In this document: positions 46,004 to 56,946 of the stretch, piece by piece
Numbering within the stretch: position 1 is the first letter of the stretch
Layout: the number at the start of each line of letters is the position of its first letter
Source of the DNA: Flabesymbios commensalis
Taxonomy: Eukaryota; Annelida; Polychaeta; Terebellida; Flabelligeridae
Length of the DNA: 64,000 bases
Assembly: GCA_964017125.1 (NCBI GenBank)
Contig: OZ024902.1
Span: 38,777,780 to 38,841,779, forward strand
Reading direction: 5' to 3'
Position numbers and translations under genes: made by a program
Notes under the pieces: generated by a model
What the model was told of the DNA's origin: nothing
What the model saw: only the letters and a program-made list of their open reading frames with translations
Databases searched by the model: none

Positions 46004-47170
46004 TGTTTATAATAATGTGAAAGTGTTTTCTGGGCGAGCTATGACTTAACAGATAATGGGTCGTGGGCAGCAGTGCCCAGAACAGCCACCATTCGCGACA
46101 GCCTCACTCTGGTTCCTGCAACATTTCGCGCAGGCGTACTGAATGCAGATCCATTTAGTGTCCTCACACCCGCCTCTATTTATATACCATACCCACCGTA
46201 TTTTACAAATGCATCTATCATCTAAAAGAGGACGACCAATAAGAGGTTGCCATTACAGAGTTTAATTAACCTATATAGCTGTTTAGTGGGCGGAATCAGT
46301 GAATAGTAGTCCCCACTCCTCTATTAGGAGTTTCCCTTTTGAGACATTCACTTGTGTAAAAAAACAAGTAAAAATAGACGACTATTTTAAGCCTTCAACT
46401 CACAACCTTTATGTGATAATGTACATATCCCGTGTTAATATGTTCTATTGATCCTGGCTTGTAATAGAATAATTATGATCAAATTTAATAACACGTTTCT
46501 TAGATTATATATATATCTGATATACTGCCTATATTAAAATGCTTCAACTTTCAATCGTGCTGAAAGGAATCATTTCAAAAGCGCTCCTGTGTCTGAAGAG
46601 CAGTGTCATATGGTTCATCTCACCATTCTCAAGACAACAGGTTTTCCTGAACCAGTTTAGCCAGCATCAATAAACTTGTTTGTTGGTTGTGAACGCTCGT
46701 TTGCTGGTGAGGAGGCCCAATAATCGATGTAAATAGCATTCGTAGCTTTCATTAAAGTTGGATTCGACTCTTTTATATACGCTGTAGTCATTATATTGCA
46801 TATTTGTATGCACCTGAAGAGGCCATGACGTCATCATTGTGTCCCGAATTTATGTCCTTTCGAGGCTTCTTTCTGTGTCGCGATGATACACCCCGCGGTG
46901 TCGCGGGAAACGTGAAATAAGGCCAGTATAGTACACTGCTGGCGAGTGATTGCCGGGTATTATCCAAATTATAGCTCATTGATACCTGTGCGTCTCATGT
47001 CTTTCTTTAAATAGACTCGCGGATGACGTTTGAACCTGTGATAAAAACTCTTGTGTCACCAAAAACCGCAGGACAAGTTTTTCTGAATGTGAGTACGCGG
47101 GGGGGGGGGGGGGGGTGCTCATATGTAGCAGGTATGGATGTGGTCCATGAGCCGGAGACGTCCACCCTGT
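46004..47170. other. Mostly unassigned
   Basis: Contains the SINE remnant at 46586-46680; otherwise nothing recognised. Confidence 0.4.
46586..46680 (+). mobile_element. SINE core remnant
   Basis: GTGTCTGAAGAGCAGTGTCAT, then TCTCACCATTCTCAAGACA and CCTGAACCAGTTTAGCC align to the SINE core. Both ends are lost. Confidence 0.5.
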
Positions 47171-47222
47171 GTGGTTTTGATGTCGGGTCGGTGTCTACGA
47201 CGCCAGCCCGACATGAAAACCG
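47171..47222. repeat. Hairpin
   Basis: GTGGTTTTGATGTCGGG and CCCGACATGAAAACCGC around a TCTACGA centre; resembles a family G core in the GTCTACGACG middle. Confidence 0.7.
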
Positions 47223-47410
47223 CTATTTTGGGGGGCAGCGTCTGTGCGTGACAACACCGTGATTACCACGGAGCCAGTCCATGATAGAGAGAGGGAGCTC
47301 AAAGAGAAGGCTATATATGCCTGCAGGCTACCTGCCCTCTCGCCTGCCTCCACCTTCATCAGTGCTCCTCTCCCACTGCCACTCTTTCCCTGCTGCTCTA
47401 CTGTTATAAC

Positions 47411-47473
47411 CCGCGACAAACAGCGGTAACTGCTCCTTTGGAGGGTGAGCTGTTACTGCTGTTTTATTTGCAA
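47411..47473. mobile_element. Family A hairpin, first of an overlapping pair
   Basis: GACAAACAGCGGTAACTGCTC and GAGCTGTTACTGCTGTTTTA; its outer end runs into the next copy. Confidence 0.75.
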
Positions 47474-47545
47474 TACAAAGACAAACAGCAGTAACTGCTC
47501 ACTTGAAAAGTAGGCAGTTGCTGGCGTTTGTCATCGCATTGCGGT
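47472..47545. mobile_element. Family A hairpin, second of the pair
   Basis: TACAAAGACAAACAGCAGTAA left arm begins in the last bases of the previous copy; right arm GTAGGCAGTTGCTGGCGTTT. Confidence 0.75.
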
Positions 47546-47956
47546 ATTGATTGCAGTGTGCTCCTGCAGTGAGTGCAAATGCGTTCACGAAGGCTCGGCA
47601 ATCAGCCGATGCCTTTAAAATCCGGGTGAAGTTTTCGTGGATGGGGAATATTTTTTAAACGCCCATTTTCCAAATGGTCGCACCTCTGCTTTTGGTGCAG
47701 TCCTGCAGGTGATGCGAATAAAAAAAAAGAGGAAATTGGAAAGTGTGAAATATGTCCTTGTTCGCTTCCGCCGAGTAATCAGCAAATGCAAGTCGTCTTT
47801 TCCAATGCATAAACCAGCATGCCGTGAAACTGTGAAATAGCCCGCACAACGACATCCTATCTGCAATGAGGGAAACAAAACTCCATTCCAGTAAAAGACA
47901 ATCATACGAGATTTTTCTGTACATTTGATGTCACGAATTATTGTCTCGCATATTAC

Positions 47957-48045
47957 AATACAAAGCCGAAATGTACGAAATGTTTAGACTCACTTTCATG
48001 TGAGTAGCTATATAGGCCTACTGCATTTCAGCTTTACAGAGCAGA
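47957..48045. mobile_element. Family A hairpin, variant
   Basis: ATACAAAGCCGAAATGTACG and TACTGCATTTCAGCTTTACA arms; a GGCCTA insertion as at 32070. Confidence 0.6.
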
Positions 48046-49274
48046 ATATTCTCAACACACTCTTGTCTCCACTTTTGTCTTTGGCAATAATTATCATCAA
48101 TTGTCGATGTCGACATGAATTTAAGCCACACTGACATTGCGGGTGAATTACAACCCGTTTGCGATCAAAATCGGATGCGATTGTTGTGTAATTAGAATTT
48201 TAAAATTTCTCCAAGTCGTTCAACAACTATTTGTAAATTATTGGTGACAGGTCAGGCACATGTCGGAGATCAAATAGTCGAAATGGGGAGAAGGTGGTGT
48301 TAGCGATTACTCGCCGTTTTGGATGCGACAAGTCTCACACCAGTCTGAAATTTAAAAAGGTCGGTCTAAAGTCTAGGTCCCACCGGACTAAAATCAAATT
48401 ACCCTTGCGATCCAAAACCCGATCTGGTTGTAAAATGAAAGTGTAAATCTTGCTACAAAATAATGGCTGCGATTCTTCTAACGATGATTGTACGATTTTA
48501 GGTCTAACTTTAGAAAAAATATGAAGAATTTCGGCGATCGGCTACGATATGATGAGATTGTTACGATAAATTACAATGGTTCTGGGAATGGACACTATCA
48601 TTTACCAATTTACCGATTTTTACCAATTTACCGATTTTCATACAAATATGCACGATTAAATAACATTATATTACGAGTGGTTAAGATAGTATTAGGATTA
48701 ATCACGATTGACGAAATTTATTAGGATCAGGGTAAGAATGGTTACGATTACTTTACAATTCGTTAAGATTATCAGCGATTTAGGTGTTAGGACAGGAACA
48801 GGTTTTATTATATTTTTGTTAAGCATATTTGCTTTATTCAATAATAAAGTTCGATTTTCAGCCACATAACAATATGAAATGTTATTATAATATATTATAT
48901 ACAAAATATCATCATATACGTACAAGTATGGTTAAAGAAAACAACACATATTTAACCAAGATACACCCACTTGTAATAAATTACGTTATTTATGCTACGT
49001 TTTAAATATACCTGTATGCATAATTATATGTAAATAGAATACACTTATAAATATTATTAGACTAGCTGCTATTCCTACCTCCCAAACTCCTAGAACAATT
49101 TTTTTTTAGTTTTATTTCAATTTTATATTTATGAAAACGCATATACGTGTACACCAATAATTTTGGCAAAAACTTTAATAACATTGACAAGCATCTGTCT
49201 TTGTGGTGAAGTAAAATTTCTACTGCGAACAAGTTAAACTGCTCCACCTGAATGATCCTTAAATCCTTAACTAA
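48046..49274. other. AT-rich, scattered GATTACGAT-like words
   Basis: Between 48470 and 48780 words like ACGATTGTACGATTT, GGTTACGATTA and TTACCAATTTACCGATTTTT recur, a degenerate low-complexity region. Confidence 0.4.
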
Positions 49275-50216
49275 TTTCAAGCCAAGTACACATGGTGACA
49301 TGGGTTGGTGGTGTGTTTCAATAAATCGGTCGGAAACCAACCCAAGTTCACAGTGAGGTGAAAAACAGCTGAAAATAGCTGATTGTTGTTGTTGCTAACA
49401 TTTTGTTCACTTGTAATGTCTAGCATGGCTTGAAACATACCTAGATCCCAACACAGACCTACACCGAAACACCCGTGAGAGGTTACATGAATAACATGAG
49501 GGTTGGAGGGTTTTTCACCCCCCCCCCCTCCCCCTTCCTTCATCCTTGTGTCAATACTGTCTGATATGGATGGAATGGTCAAAATAACACACTGATGTTA
49601 TATTTTGACCAATGGCCAATAAACATAAGAGCCACCCTAAGGGAACATGTTGAAATGGGGTTGTATTTCACAGGGTTGCTACCCCAAGGTAATTTCAAGG
49701 TCATATCAGGGTCACGGCATGGTCAAATTTGCTCAAAACAGCTGAAAATATCTTGCAAAAAATATATATTTTCAGCTGTTTTCAGTTGATTTGACCTTGC
49801 CGTGACGTCTTGATGACCTTGCCATGACCTTGGGATATCCAAATGTCATGGCCATGTCAAAATATAGCATCAGTGTGCTATTTGATCAATTTCTGTCATA
49901 TCAGACAGTGTTGACATAAGGGAGATTTGAAGGGGGTGCGAAAAAACCCTCCAACCCTTATGTTATCCATGTAACCTCTCGGGGTGATATGGTGTAGGTC
50001 TGTGTTGGGATCTAGGTATGTTTTAAGGCATCATATAGCCTACATTTCAAGTAAAAAAATGTTAGGAAAGATAACAAAAATAAGTTATTTCCAGCCGTTT
50101 TCAGCTGATTTAACCTCACTGTGAGCTTGAAATGACCTTACCATGACCTTGGGATAACTCCCCTATGGTACCAAAAGCACCAACCGTTGTCACCATGTGT
50201 ACTTGGGTTGGGTTCC
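49275..50216. mobile_element. Large foldback element, family L
   Basis: Imperfect inverted repeat about 940 bp long. The left edge AAGTACACATGGTGACA pairs with TGTCACCATGTGTACTT at the right edge; inner pairs include ACATACCTAGATCCCAACAC / GTGTTGGGATCTAGGTATG and CAAGGTCATATCAGGGTCA with TGACCTTGCCATGACCTTG. The centre is at about 49765 (TTTTCAGCTGTTTTCAG). No coding frame of note. Family unknown. Confidence 0.75.
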
Positions 50217-50480
50217 GACGAAGTTATTGGAAGTGCTGGTCCAATAATCAGACCACCTGAAAGTAACTTGGTACATAGTAAGATTAAAAAAAATATGGTC
50301 TACAAAAAGACTCAGAGGGGAGGGTTCGACTTTAAGCCCATGGTCTATACCGCGTCGCGGTGCGGTGGTTGACGCAAATGGTTGACTGGCTAATCCGTAC
50401 GGTCTGCCTATTTTCACACTCCGTATCCCAGGAGCGTCTTTTGATAAAGGTCAGAGTCAATATGCCCGCTTAGAATACAT

Positions 50481-50594
50481 CCCAGTAAGTACGGGAGGTT
50501 CACCTGGAGATGTTGAATTTATGTTGGGCCAGCGTCTCTGACGCTGGCCCAATATGAATTCAGCATCTCGCGGTGGACGTCTCGTGGGTACACG
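50481..50594. mobile_element. Family G-type palindrome
   Basis: CCCAGTAAGTACGGGAGG at the left and CTCGTGGGTACACGG at the right; strong central arms TTGGGCCAGCGTC / GACGCTGGCCCAA around TCT. Centre is nearly identical to the one at 454-478. Confidence 0.65.
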
Positions 50595-50746
50595 GCACGT
50601 TCTCTGGCCAGCGTCTGAGGCTGCCTGATTTGATACCTGTCTGACCAGAAGAAAATCAAGTCGACATCTAATCGCTGACTGAGGAAGCAACCTCGCGTGC
50701 ACAGCACTTGTGCACTGGACCCGGAATCTCCCTGAATAGGGGGTGA

Positions 50747-51082
50747 TGAATGAATGAATGAATGAATGAATGAATGAATGAATGAATGAATGAATGAATG
50801 AATGAATGAATGAATGAATGAATGAATACATGAATGAATGAATGAATGAATGAATGAATGAATGAATGAATGAATGAATGAATGAATGAATGAATGAATG
50901 AATGAATGAATGAATGAATGAATGAATGAATGGATGGATGAATGAATGAATGAATGAATGAATGAAAGAATGAATGAATGAATGAATGAATGGATGAATG
51001 AATGAATGAATGAATGAATGAATGAATGAATGAATTAATGAATGAATGAATGAATGAATGAATGAATGAATGAATGAATGAA
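50747..51082 (+). repeat. (TGAA)n microsatellite
   Basis: About 80 units with a few point changes. Minus-strand frames read as SFIH repeats. Confidence 0.95.
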
Positions 51083-51216
51083 CGATCGAGCGAACGAAGG
51101 AACGAAAGAGAGAAAAAACATACGGACGAGAGAACGAATGAATGAATGAAGCCTGTATAATTAAATGACTGGAATATTACATGTATCGTAATTATAAATA
51201 GATTATAGATTGAAAA

Positions 51217-51812
51217 AATGAATGTGAATGAATAAATGAGTAAATAAATAAATAATTGAATGAATGAACGCATTGATGGCTACATGAATGAATGAATGAA
51301 TGAATGAATGAATGAATGAATGAATGAATGAATGAATAATTGAATGAATGAATGAATGAATGAATAAGTGAATGAATATATGAATAAATGAATGAATGAA
51401 TGAATGAATGAATGAATGAATGAATGAATGAATGAATGAATGAATGAATGAATGAATGAATGAATGAATGAATGAATGAGCGAACGAACGAACAAACGAA
51501 CGAACAAACGAGCAAATGAACGAACGAATGGAGAGCAAATGAATGAATGAATGAATGAATAAATGCATGAATGAATGAATGAATGAATGAATACATGAAA
51601 GAATGAATGAATTAATGAATGAATAAATAAATAAATAAATGAAAGAATGAATGAATGAATGAATAAATGAATGAATGAATGAATGAATTAATTAATTAAT
51701 TAATTAATTAATTAATTAATTAATTAATAATGAATGAATGAATAAATGTACGAAGGAGCGAACGAACGTGGAAACGAACGAGCAAATGAATGATTCAATG
51801 AATGAATGAAAG
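51217..51812 (+). repeat. Compound (TGAA)n / (TTAA)n / (CGAA)n array
   Basis: Long TGAA runs are separated by CGAA-rich stretches near 51480 and 51770 and a (TTAA)n block at 51684-51728. Confidence 0.95.
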
Positions 51813-52154
51813 CCTGCACGAGTGAGGCTCTTAAACTAAAATGTTTGCATTTCTTCCAAAACGCCAGGATATGTCTTTATGCACAGTCTGTGTGAGCCTG
51901 CGCTTTCTCCATTATTTGATATTTGATGGAACAAATAAATGACGGTGATCACATGGCTAAAGTGAACCGCTCGTCTGCCGTCGCCCATCACCAGACCCCG
52001 CAGACAGATGATATGTTTTTTTGAAATTGAAGGCAATGTACATGAAGCGCCAAGAATTTAAAGCTTCAGAAACTGGGATAATGAACGTGAGATTGAGCCA
52101 GACGGCACTGAACCCGATTAACTCCTGATTTGTGATGTTACGTTGGACAGCGTT

Positions 52155-52213
52155 CCCAGCAGACACGATATGCTGAACCAATGTTGCTTTAATGTTGTGC
52201 CAGCGATGACGTA
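52155..52213. repeat. Left half of a family G element
   Basis: CCCAGCAGACACGATATGCT then GTTGTGCCAGCGATGACGTAG; right half absent. Confidence 0.5.
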
Positions 52214-52317
52214 GAATGTACTATGTGTCAAACGCCTCCATCGGCGGCGAATGTTCCGGTAGTGTCAGTAGCGCCACGGGATATAATATTTTTTGATAAT
52301 ATTATGACTATCAGATC

Positions 52318-52390
52318 TGCCGTGCAAAGCTAAACGGCAGTAACTGGTTACATTTAAATAAGCAGTTACTGCTGCTTGTCATTGTATGCA
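52318..52390. mobile_element. Family A hairpin, mosaic
   Basis: CTGCCGTGCAAAGCTAAACG left (subtype 1 end), GCAGTTACTGCTGCTTGTCA right (subtype 2). Confidence 0.75.
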
Positions 52391-52731
52391 TGACAGAGAT
52401 GTCTTTTGCATAATATCCCTACTTATGTCTGATCGCTATTTTCTGCATTAAGTTATTCCATTTACTGAATATATCAGATATATTGGTAGGATTAAATTTC
52501 CACAAAAATTGAAAAACGATGTTCACAATATAAATATTTATTCAGCTTTTGACACATTTTAGCGCAGTGATATCAGCCTGATATTGCTCATCGTATCGGA
52601 CTGGCATCTTATTTTGAGAAAATTACATCTTATGCTTTTTGTACATGGTAGCCGTGGAGAGTTTTACAATCATAATACTTTAGTCAGGGGGCATATCCAT
52701 TTATATCTTGATAAAATGTATTTGTAGCATT

Positions 52732-52840
52732 CCCAGTGAACACAGAACTTTTGTATAACATTTATACAACGTCGGCCCAACGTCTTCGACGTTGGTCCAA
52801 CATTGTGTAAATGCTACACAAATGTTTTATGTTTACTGGG
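52732..52840. mobile_element. Family F palindromic MITE, complete
   Basis: 109 bp; ends CCCAGTGAACACAGAACTTT and GTTTTATGTTTACTGGG; centre CAACGTCTTCGACGTTGG. TT flanks on both sides. Confidence 0.8.
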
Positions 52841-52956
52841 TTGACTAATAGACGGGTCTGCGGATGAGCCTCAGGGGACCCGCGTCCGGCAGTAGGGACT
52901 ACTGGACAGTGGTCTAGTTGCTTGGGGGTCAATCTTTGTCTGTTGACCATACCACT

Positions 52957-53060
52957 TTCTGGGGTCTCAATAGTGAGGTGCTTGGGATGTGCTGGGTCCG
53001 CAAAATAAATGTACAGGGTTCAAGTCCCGATTTGTTGTTCACCGTGGTTGTGCACATACT
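52957..53060 (+). repeat. Possible tRNA-like SINE head
   Basis: AATAGTGAGGTGCTTGGGAT could be an A-box region and AGGGTTCAAGTCCCG fits a pol III B box about 65 bases later. No CCA end, no convincing cloverleaf and no second copy noticed. Confidence 0.35.
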
Positions 53061-53261
53061 ACCCTGATGACATCGCAAGGCTCTGCCACAGCGTCCTATA
53101 TTTTTAATACCATGCTAATACGGTCAGCAGACTTTGCCAGCTGAAAATTCCTTAGTTCTAATAGGCACTTGAAATATTTGTCACAATTCCATGACATCCG
53201 AGTTTTTTTGCAGCTAAAATAGTGTCACCATCAAACTTATTTATTCCTTTGACCGTTATGT

Positions 53262-53703
53262 TACGTAATTTAAATTTTGACCCATTTGAAGTTTTGTCTC
53301 GCCACCGCGACCCACAACTTCAATCGGATGAAAATCGCTCATATTTGTTTAATTTGTGACCAGACATTTGCAAATCTTGAAGGTAAACCCTCTCAGTGCG
53401 GAGACCGACATTAGACGTCAGAATCTGACGCCTAAAGTCGATCCCCGAGGTGAATTAATTGAAACATTATAGTAGCGGTAGACCCAAGACATGGGTATTC
53501 AAATAAAGCGGAAAGAGCTAACTAAGACATTTATGATAATCTCAAATTAAAAAAACTTTTGTCGCCATGGTTTGTACAATAATATGTCAGCGTTAGGGTG
53601 AAACACACGTTTCATTTCCAACAGCAGTGATTTGGTCGGCTAATGAAACGGATTTAAAATGATTATCATGATTATGGTGGTGATTAGCATTGAAAGGGTT
53701 CAT
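53262..53703 (+). mobile_element. Family C element split by a family D element
   Basis: Left part 53262-53383 holds the hairpin and GACATTTGCAAATCTTGAAG; the right part resumes at 53603 with ACACACGTTTCATTTCC, AACAGCAGTGATTTGGTC and ends TTGAAAGGGTT. The interruption falls where an uninterrupted copy reads TTTAAACAC-like sequence, a TTAA. Confidence 0.7.
53384..53602 (+). mobile_element. Family D TTAA element nested in family C
   Basis: Starts (TAAA)CCCTCTCAGTGCGGAGACC, has the short palindrome GACGTCAGAATCTGACGCC, and ends CAGCGTTAGGGTGAA. The left target copy reads TAAA and the right TGAA, decayed TTAA. Compare copies at 45128 and 45789. Confidence 0.7.
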
Positions 53704-54136
53704 GGCACCTGAAATGAGCAGATATAAATAGCTGTGATATCAGCGGTAATCAAATTATCACCTGACATTATTATTTTGCTGTGCCTGCTATAATTGCACT
53801 GACCATGCAGCGCGTGCTGGTATAAATGACACCCATTATTACTGTCATGTTAAAAGCACGACTGATACACAAGCCGTCTGACATTTGAAGCAGGATGTAC
53901 GCCGTTTTTCTTTGTCTCGATGGCGCTCTGTCAAAAAATGGTTCCTTCCACCGCCAAGAAACGATATTTCATGATAAAGGTGACACTCATGACAGGCGAG
54001 TTTTCAGATTCAAAATAAAATATTTCCCAAGACGAGATGACACATTATTACCACGTATCCTCAAGAAAACATGAGATGTCCGTCCACCCGATGTCGATTT
54101 AACGTTGAAATCACCATTAGGTGCAGTCTCTCGGTA

Positions 54137-54384
54137 TTAACCCTTTAGCCGCCAACTTATTCAATTGGAATTTTCGCCCACTTGAAGTTGTGTCTCGCTG
54201 ACGCGATCCACAACTTCAAGTGAGTGAAAATTATTCAGATTTGACAAAATGGAGATCAACAAATTTCAAATCTTGCTGATTAATGTCACGTTTTTTCTTT
54301 AACAGGTTTAAAGCTGATATGTAATATGCTAATAAAAAAAATGTGAAAAAGGAATATGGACGGCACTGGCGGTTAAAGGGTTGA
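54137..54384 (+). mobile_element. Family B element with one decayed TTAA
   Basis: Forward copy from TTAA at 54137 to TTGA at 54381-54384. A family D copy begins on the same TTGA, so the two elements are back to back. Confidence 0.75.
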
Positions 54385-54512
54385 AGGGGCAAAGCGTTGA
54401 AATAGTTTGATATAAGCCAAGACACCTAAGAGGCTTTTTCAATTTGATATCATAATGTCAATACCTATGTTATTATTATTTTACTCTTCGGTCCCCGCAC
54501 TGAAAGGGTGAA
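54381..54512 (-). mobile_element. Family D element, internally deleted
   Basis: Left end TTGAAGGGGCAAAGCGTTGAA, right end GGTCCCCGCACTGAAAGGGTGAA; the middle is shorter than in other copies by about 90 bases. It shares its left target site with the family B copy ending at 54384. Confidence 0.6.
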
Positions 54513-54984
54513 GCACCCATCGCAACTTTAAGGAGAGTTGATGGCGAATGTCCGGAGCAGTATTCGATTTCTATTTTAAACATATTTTTATTCACGCTGA
54601 TTTTGATTAGTTTATTGGCCAATTTATTCCACAATTATTATTTGAACGTTTATTTGGGGGGAGTATGGAGACTAGAACGTGCAGTGGTGTTTAGTATAAA
54701 CATATTTTTATTTACTAATTGGAACAATACAAAAATACATGGTTTCTCTTGGTTGAACAATGTTAGAAGACATTATAACGTTGCTGTGGTGGCGGCGCTG
54801 CGGCTACAGTAGTAGGCTTCATCTCGAGTTGTACATGAATCGAGCGCAGGACAGAACTAATATATAGACGTAAAGAAGAACTGATCTGATGTTTCTGGTT
54901 GTCCGCATGCACACAAGTTATTTTCGATAATATGCATGTCAGCCAAATGCTGATGTAGCTCGTTCTCGCGAGTGTTATGTTTAT

Positions 54985-56285
54985 TTTTTCAGCGACCACT
55001 ACAATAATAAAAGGGGCAGGTGCGATACCTTTCGATAATTTTGTTTTTAAACCTGATTTGGATTCAATTGAACGTAATATGGACTCATCTAAATTGTTGC
55101 AGAGTTTAGTAGTACTTGGGAAAAAATAATTCTTGAATGTCTCTGTTTTGCAGTTGTATAAATTAGTGTCGCCTTTGCTGCGTAGATTATATCTTGTTCG
55201 ATCACGAACATGACCAGGTAGATCGTCAATTAAATACAGAGGTGCATTAAATTTTATAATATCATGGTGAAATAAACATTTATGCTACTGTCGGCGGTGC
55301 TGCATGCTCTTCCAACCCAGTTCAGCAAAAAAAAAACCTTACTAGACGCACCGTGTGTGGCACCAGAGATGATTCTCCCAGCTCTTTTATGTACAGATTC
55401 TATGTGTGCTTGTTCTTCTTGGGTACAGTAACTGTTAAAAAAAATATATTAGAGTGCTCTAAGCCGGGTTTAATAAATGATTTATATAAAATTTCTAGCC
55501 TTTTCTGATTGACTTTCTGTGAGATGTGGTTAAGTATGTTAATTTTAGTGTTTGTGGTAGCACAGATATTATCAATATGGGTTCCCCATTTTAAATTTTG
55601 CTGTATTACAATGCCGAGATGTTTATGGTACTTGACCCGGGATATTGGCTCGTTAAAGAAAAACAAGTTATGGGATTTTTGGCTTCCTCGTAAAGCAAGA
55701 GTCATATCACATGATTTAGACGGACTAAATGTTACTAGCCACTGGTTTACCCATTCCTCCATTATTTTCATATCTGCCGATAATATTTCGTCGTTTCTGG
55801 CCGAAATATTGCTTGAAATGTAAATCATATTATCGTCTGCAAAGATACTGATTCTAGATGTTAGATTTTTCGTTATAATTATTGTTCATGTATATTTAAA
55901 AAAAACTGGGCCGAGCGCGGAGCCTTGTGGTACACCTGCAGTAACGAGTATTTACCTTTGACAACGACACGTTGTCTGGTTGTAGCCTGTTTGACAAGTA
56001 GCTGGAGAACCAATTATTAATATTACCTGTGATACCTGCACATTCATGTTTATGGAGCAATCCCTGATGCCATACACGGTCAAAAGCCTTTGAAATATCA
56101 CCAATAACAATACGGACCTTTTTCTTCTCGTCAAGAGCTCGAGATAAAAATATGGCATATATGGTCAAGCTGTCTTACAGTACTATCACCTGGCTGGAAA
56201 CCAGGTTGAAATTTTGAAAGAATATCATTGTCGCGAATATGATTAAAGAGTTGTCTAAGTGGCAGGTTTTTCTAATTTTACTAGG
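54985..56285 (-). mobile_element. CR1/Jockey-superfamily LINE, 5'-truncated, with most of RT and the 3' domain
   Basis: Read on the minus strand, frames from about 56285 down give FNHIRDNDI-like wording, VRIVIGDISKAFDRVWHQGL, NWFSSYLSNR, GVPQGSALGPVFF, FADD (55832-55843), EWVNQWLVTFSPSKS, KYHKHLGIV and, toward 55100-55250, the DHVRDRTRYNLRSKGD-like C-terminal block. This is the usual order from reverse transcriptase fingers to the end of the element. The catalytic FADD is intact, but the frame is broken several times and the 5' endonuclease is absent. It is the best preserved LINE in the window. Confidence 0.85.
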
Positions 56286-56361
56286 CGTGTCATCCCTCAC
56301 AAGACAGAGCTGAAAATAAGTAATGTGTAAAGAATTGATTGATAAAATTTAGAAACGTTCT

Positions 56362-56440
56362 TACTGTAGTACAAAGGCAGACATCAGCAAGGCTATCTCC
56401 TTACTTGAATAGTAACACGTTACTATGTGGTTCGGCATGT
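56362..56440. mobile_element. Family A hairpin, degraded
   Basis: TACTGTAGTACAAAGGCAGAC left; the right arm is diverged and ends GGCATGTGCA. Confidence 0.6.
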
Positions 56441-56495
56441 GCAAAACATTGGCTTTAAACGATTTTCAACATTATACTGCCTTGCTCAAGCGAAA

Positions 56496-56604
56496 CCCGG
56501 CAAACACAAAACATTTGTATAGCATTTTGTACAATGTTGGACCAACGACGAAGACATTGGGCCGACGTTGCACAAATGTTATGACATGTTTTGTGTTTGC
56601 TGGG
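56496..56604. mobile_element. Family F palindromic MITE, complete
   Basis: 109 bp; ends CCCGGCAAACACAAAACATT and TGTTTTGTGTTTGCTGGG; centre GACCAACGACGAAGACATTG. AA flanks on both sides. Confidence 0.8.
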
Positions 56605-56946
56605 AATGCAGTAAATTCTTGCTTGAACAGTAAGCATTGTGCGGACGTAGATTAGTGACATACTAAATCAAGCCAATTGTGTCTGTATTGTTTCAAAGAA
56701 AATTATTACTAGTTAAGCAAAGCGATCCTGATATTTTAGACACGGATGTAGAAAACTGTGGATGTTTAACATTTTGAAAATGTCCTTATTTCACACGACA
56801 ATTGTGAAATCCAGGTGTACATGTAAAGTAATAATGCCAGGCGTCAGGTGAACTAGATCTATCACGATTTACCCTTAACAATAAATAGATCTGAAGTATT
56901 TCAAGTATGGTTGGTATTTTGAAATAAGAATTAATTTAATTGAAAA

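Noticed and set aside
50668-51596. Long minus-strand frames reading as SFIH repeats (up to 201 residues)
   Set aside because: They are translations of (TGAA)n microsatellites; the same holds at 3556-3866 and 56931-57314.
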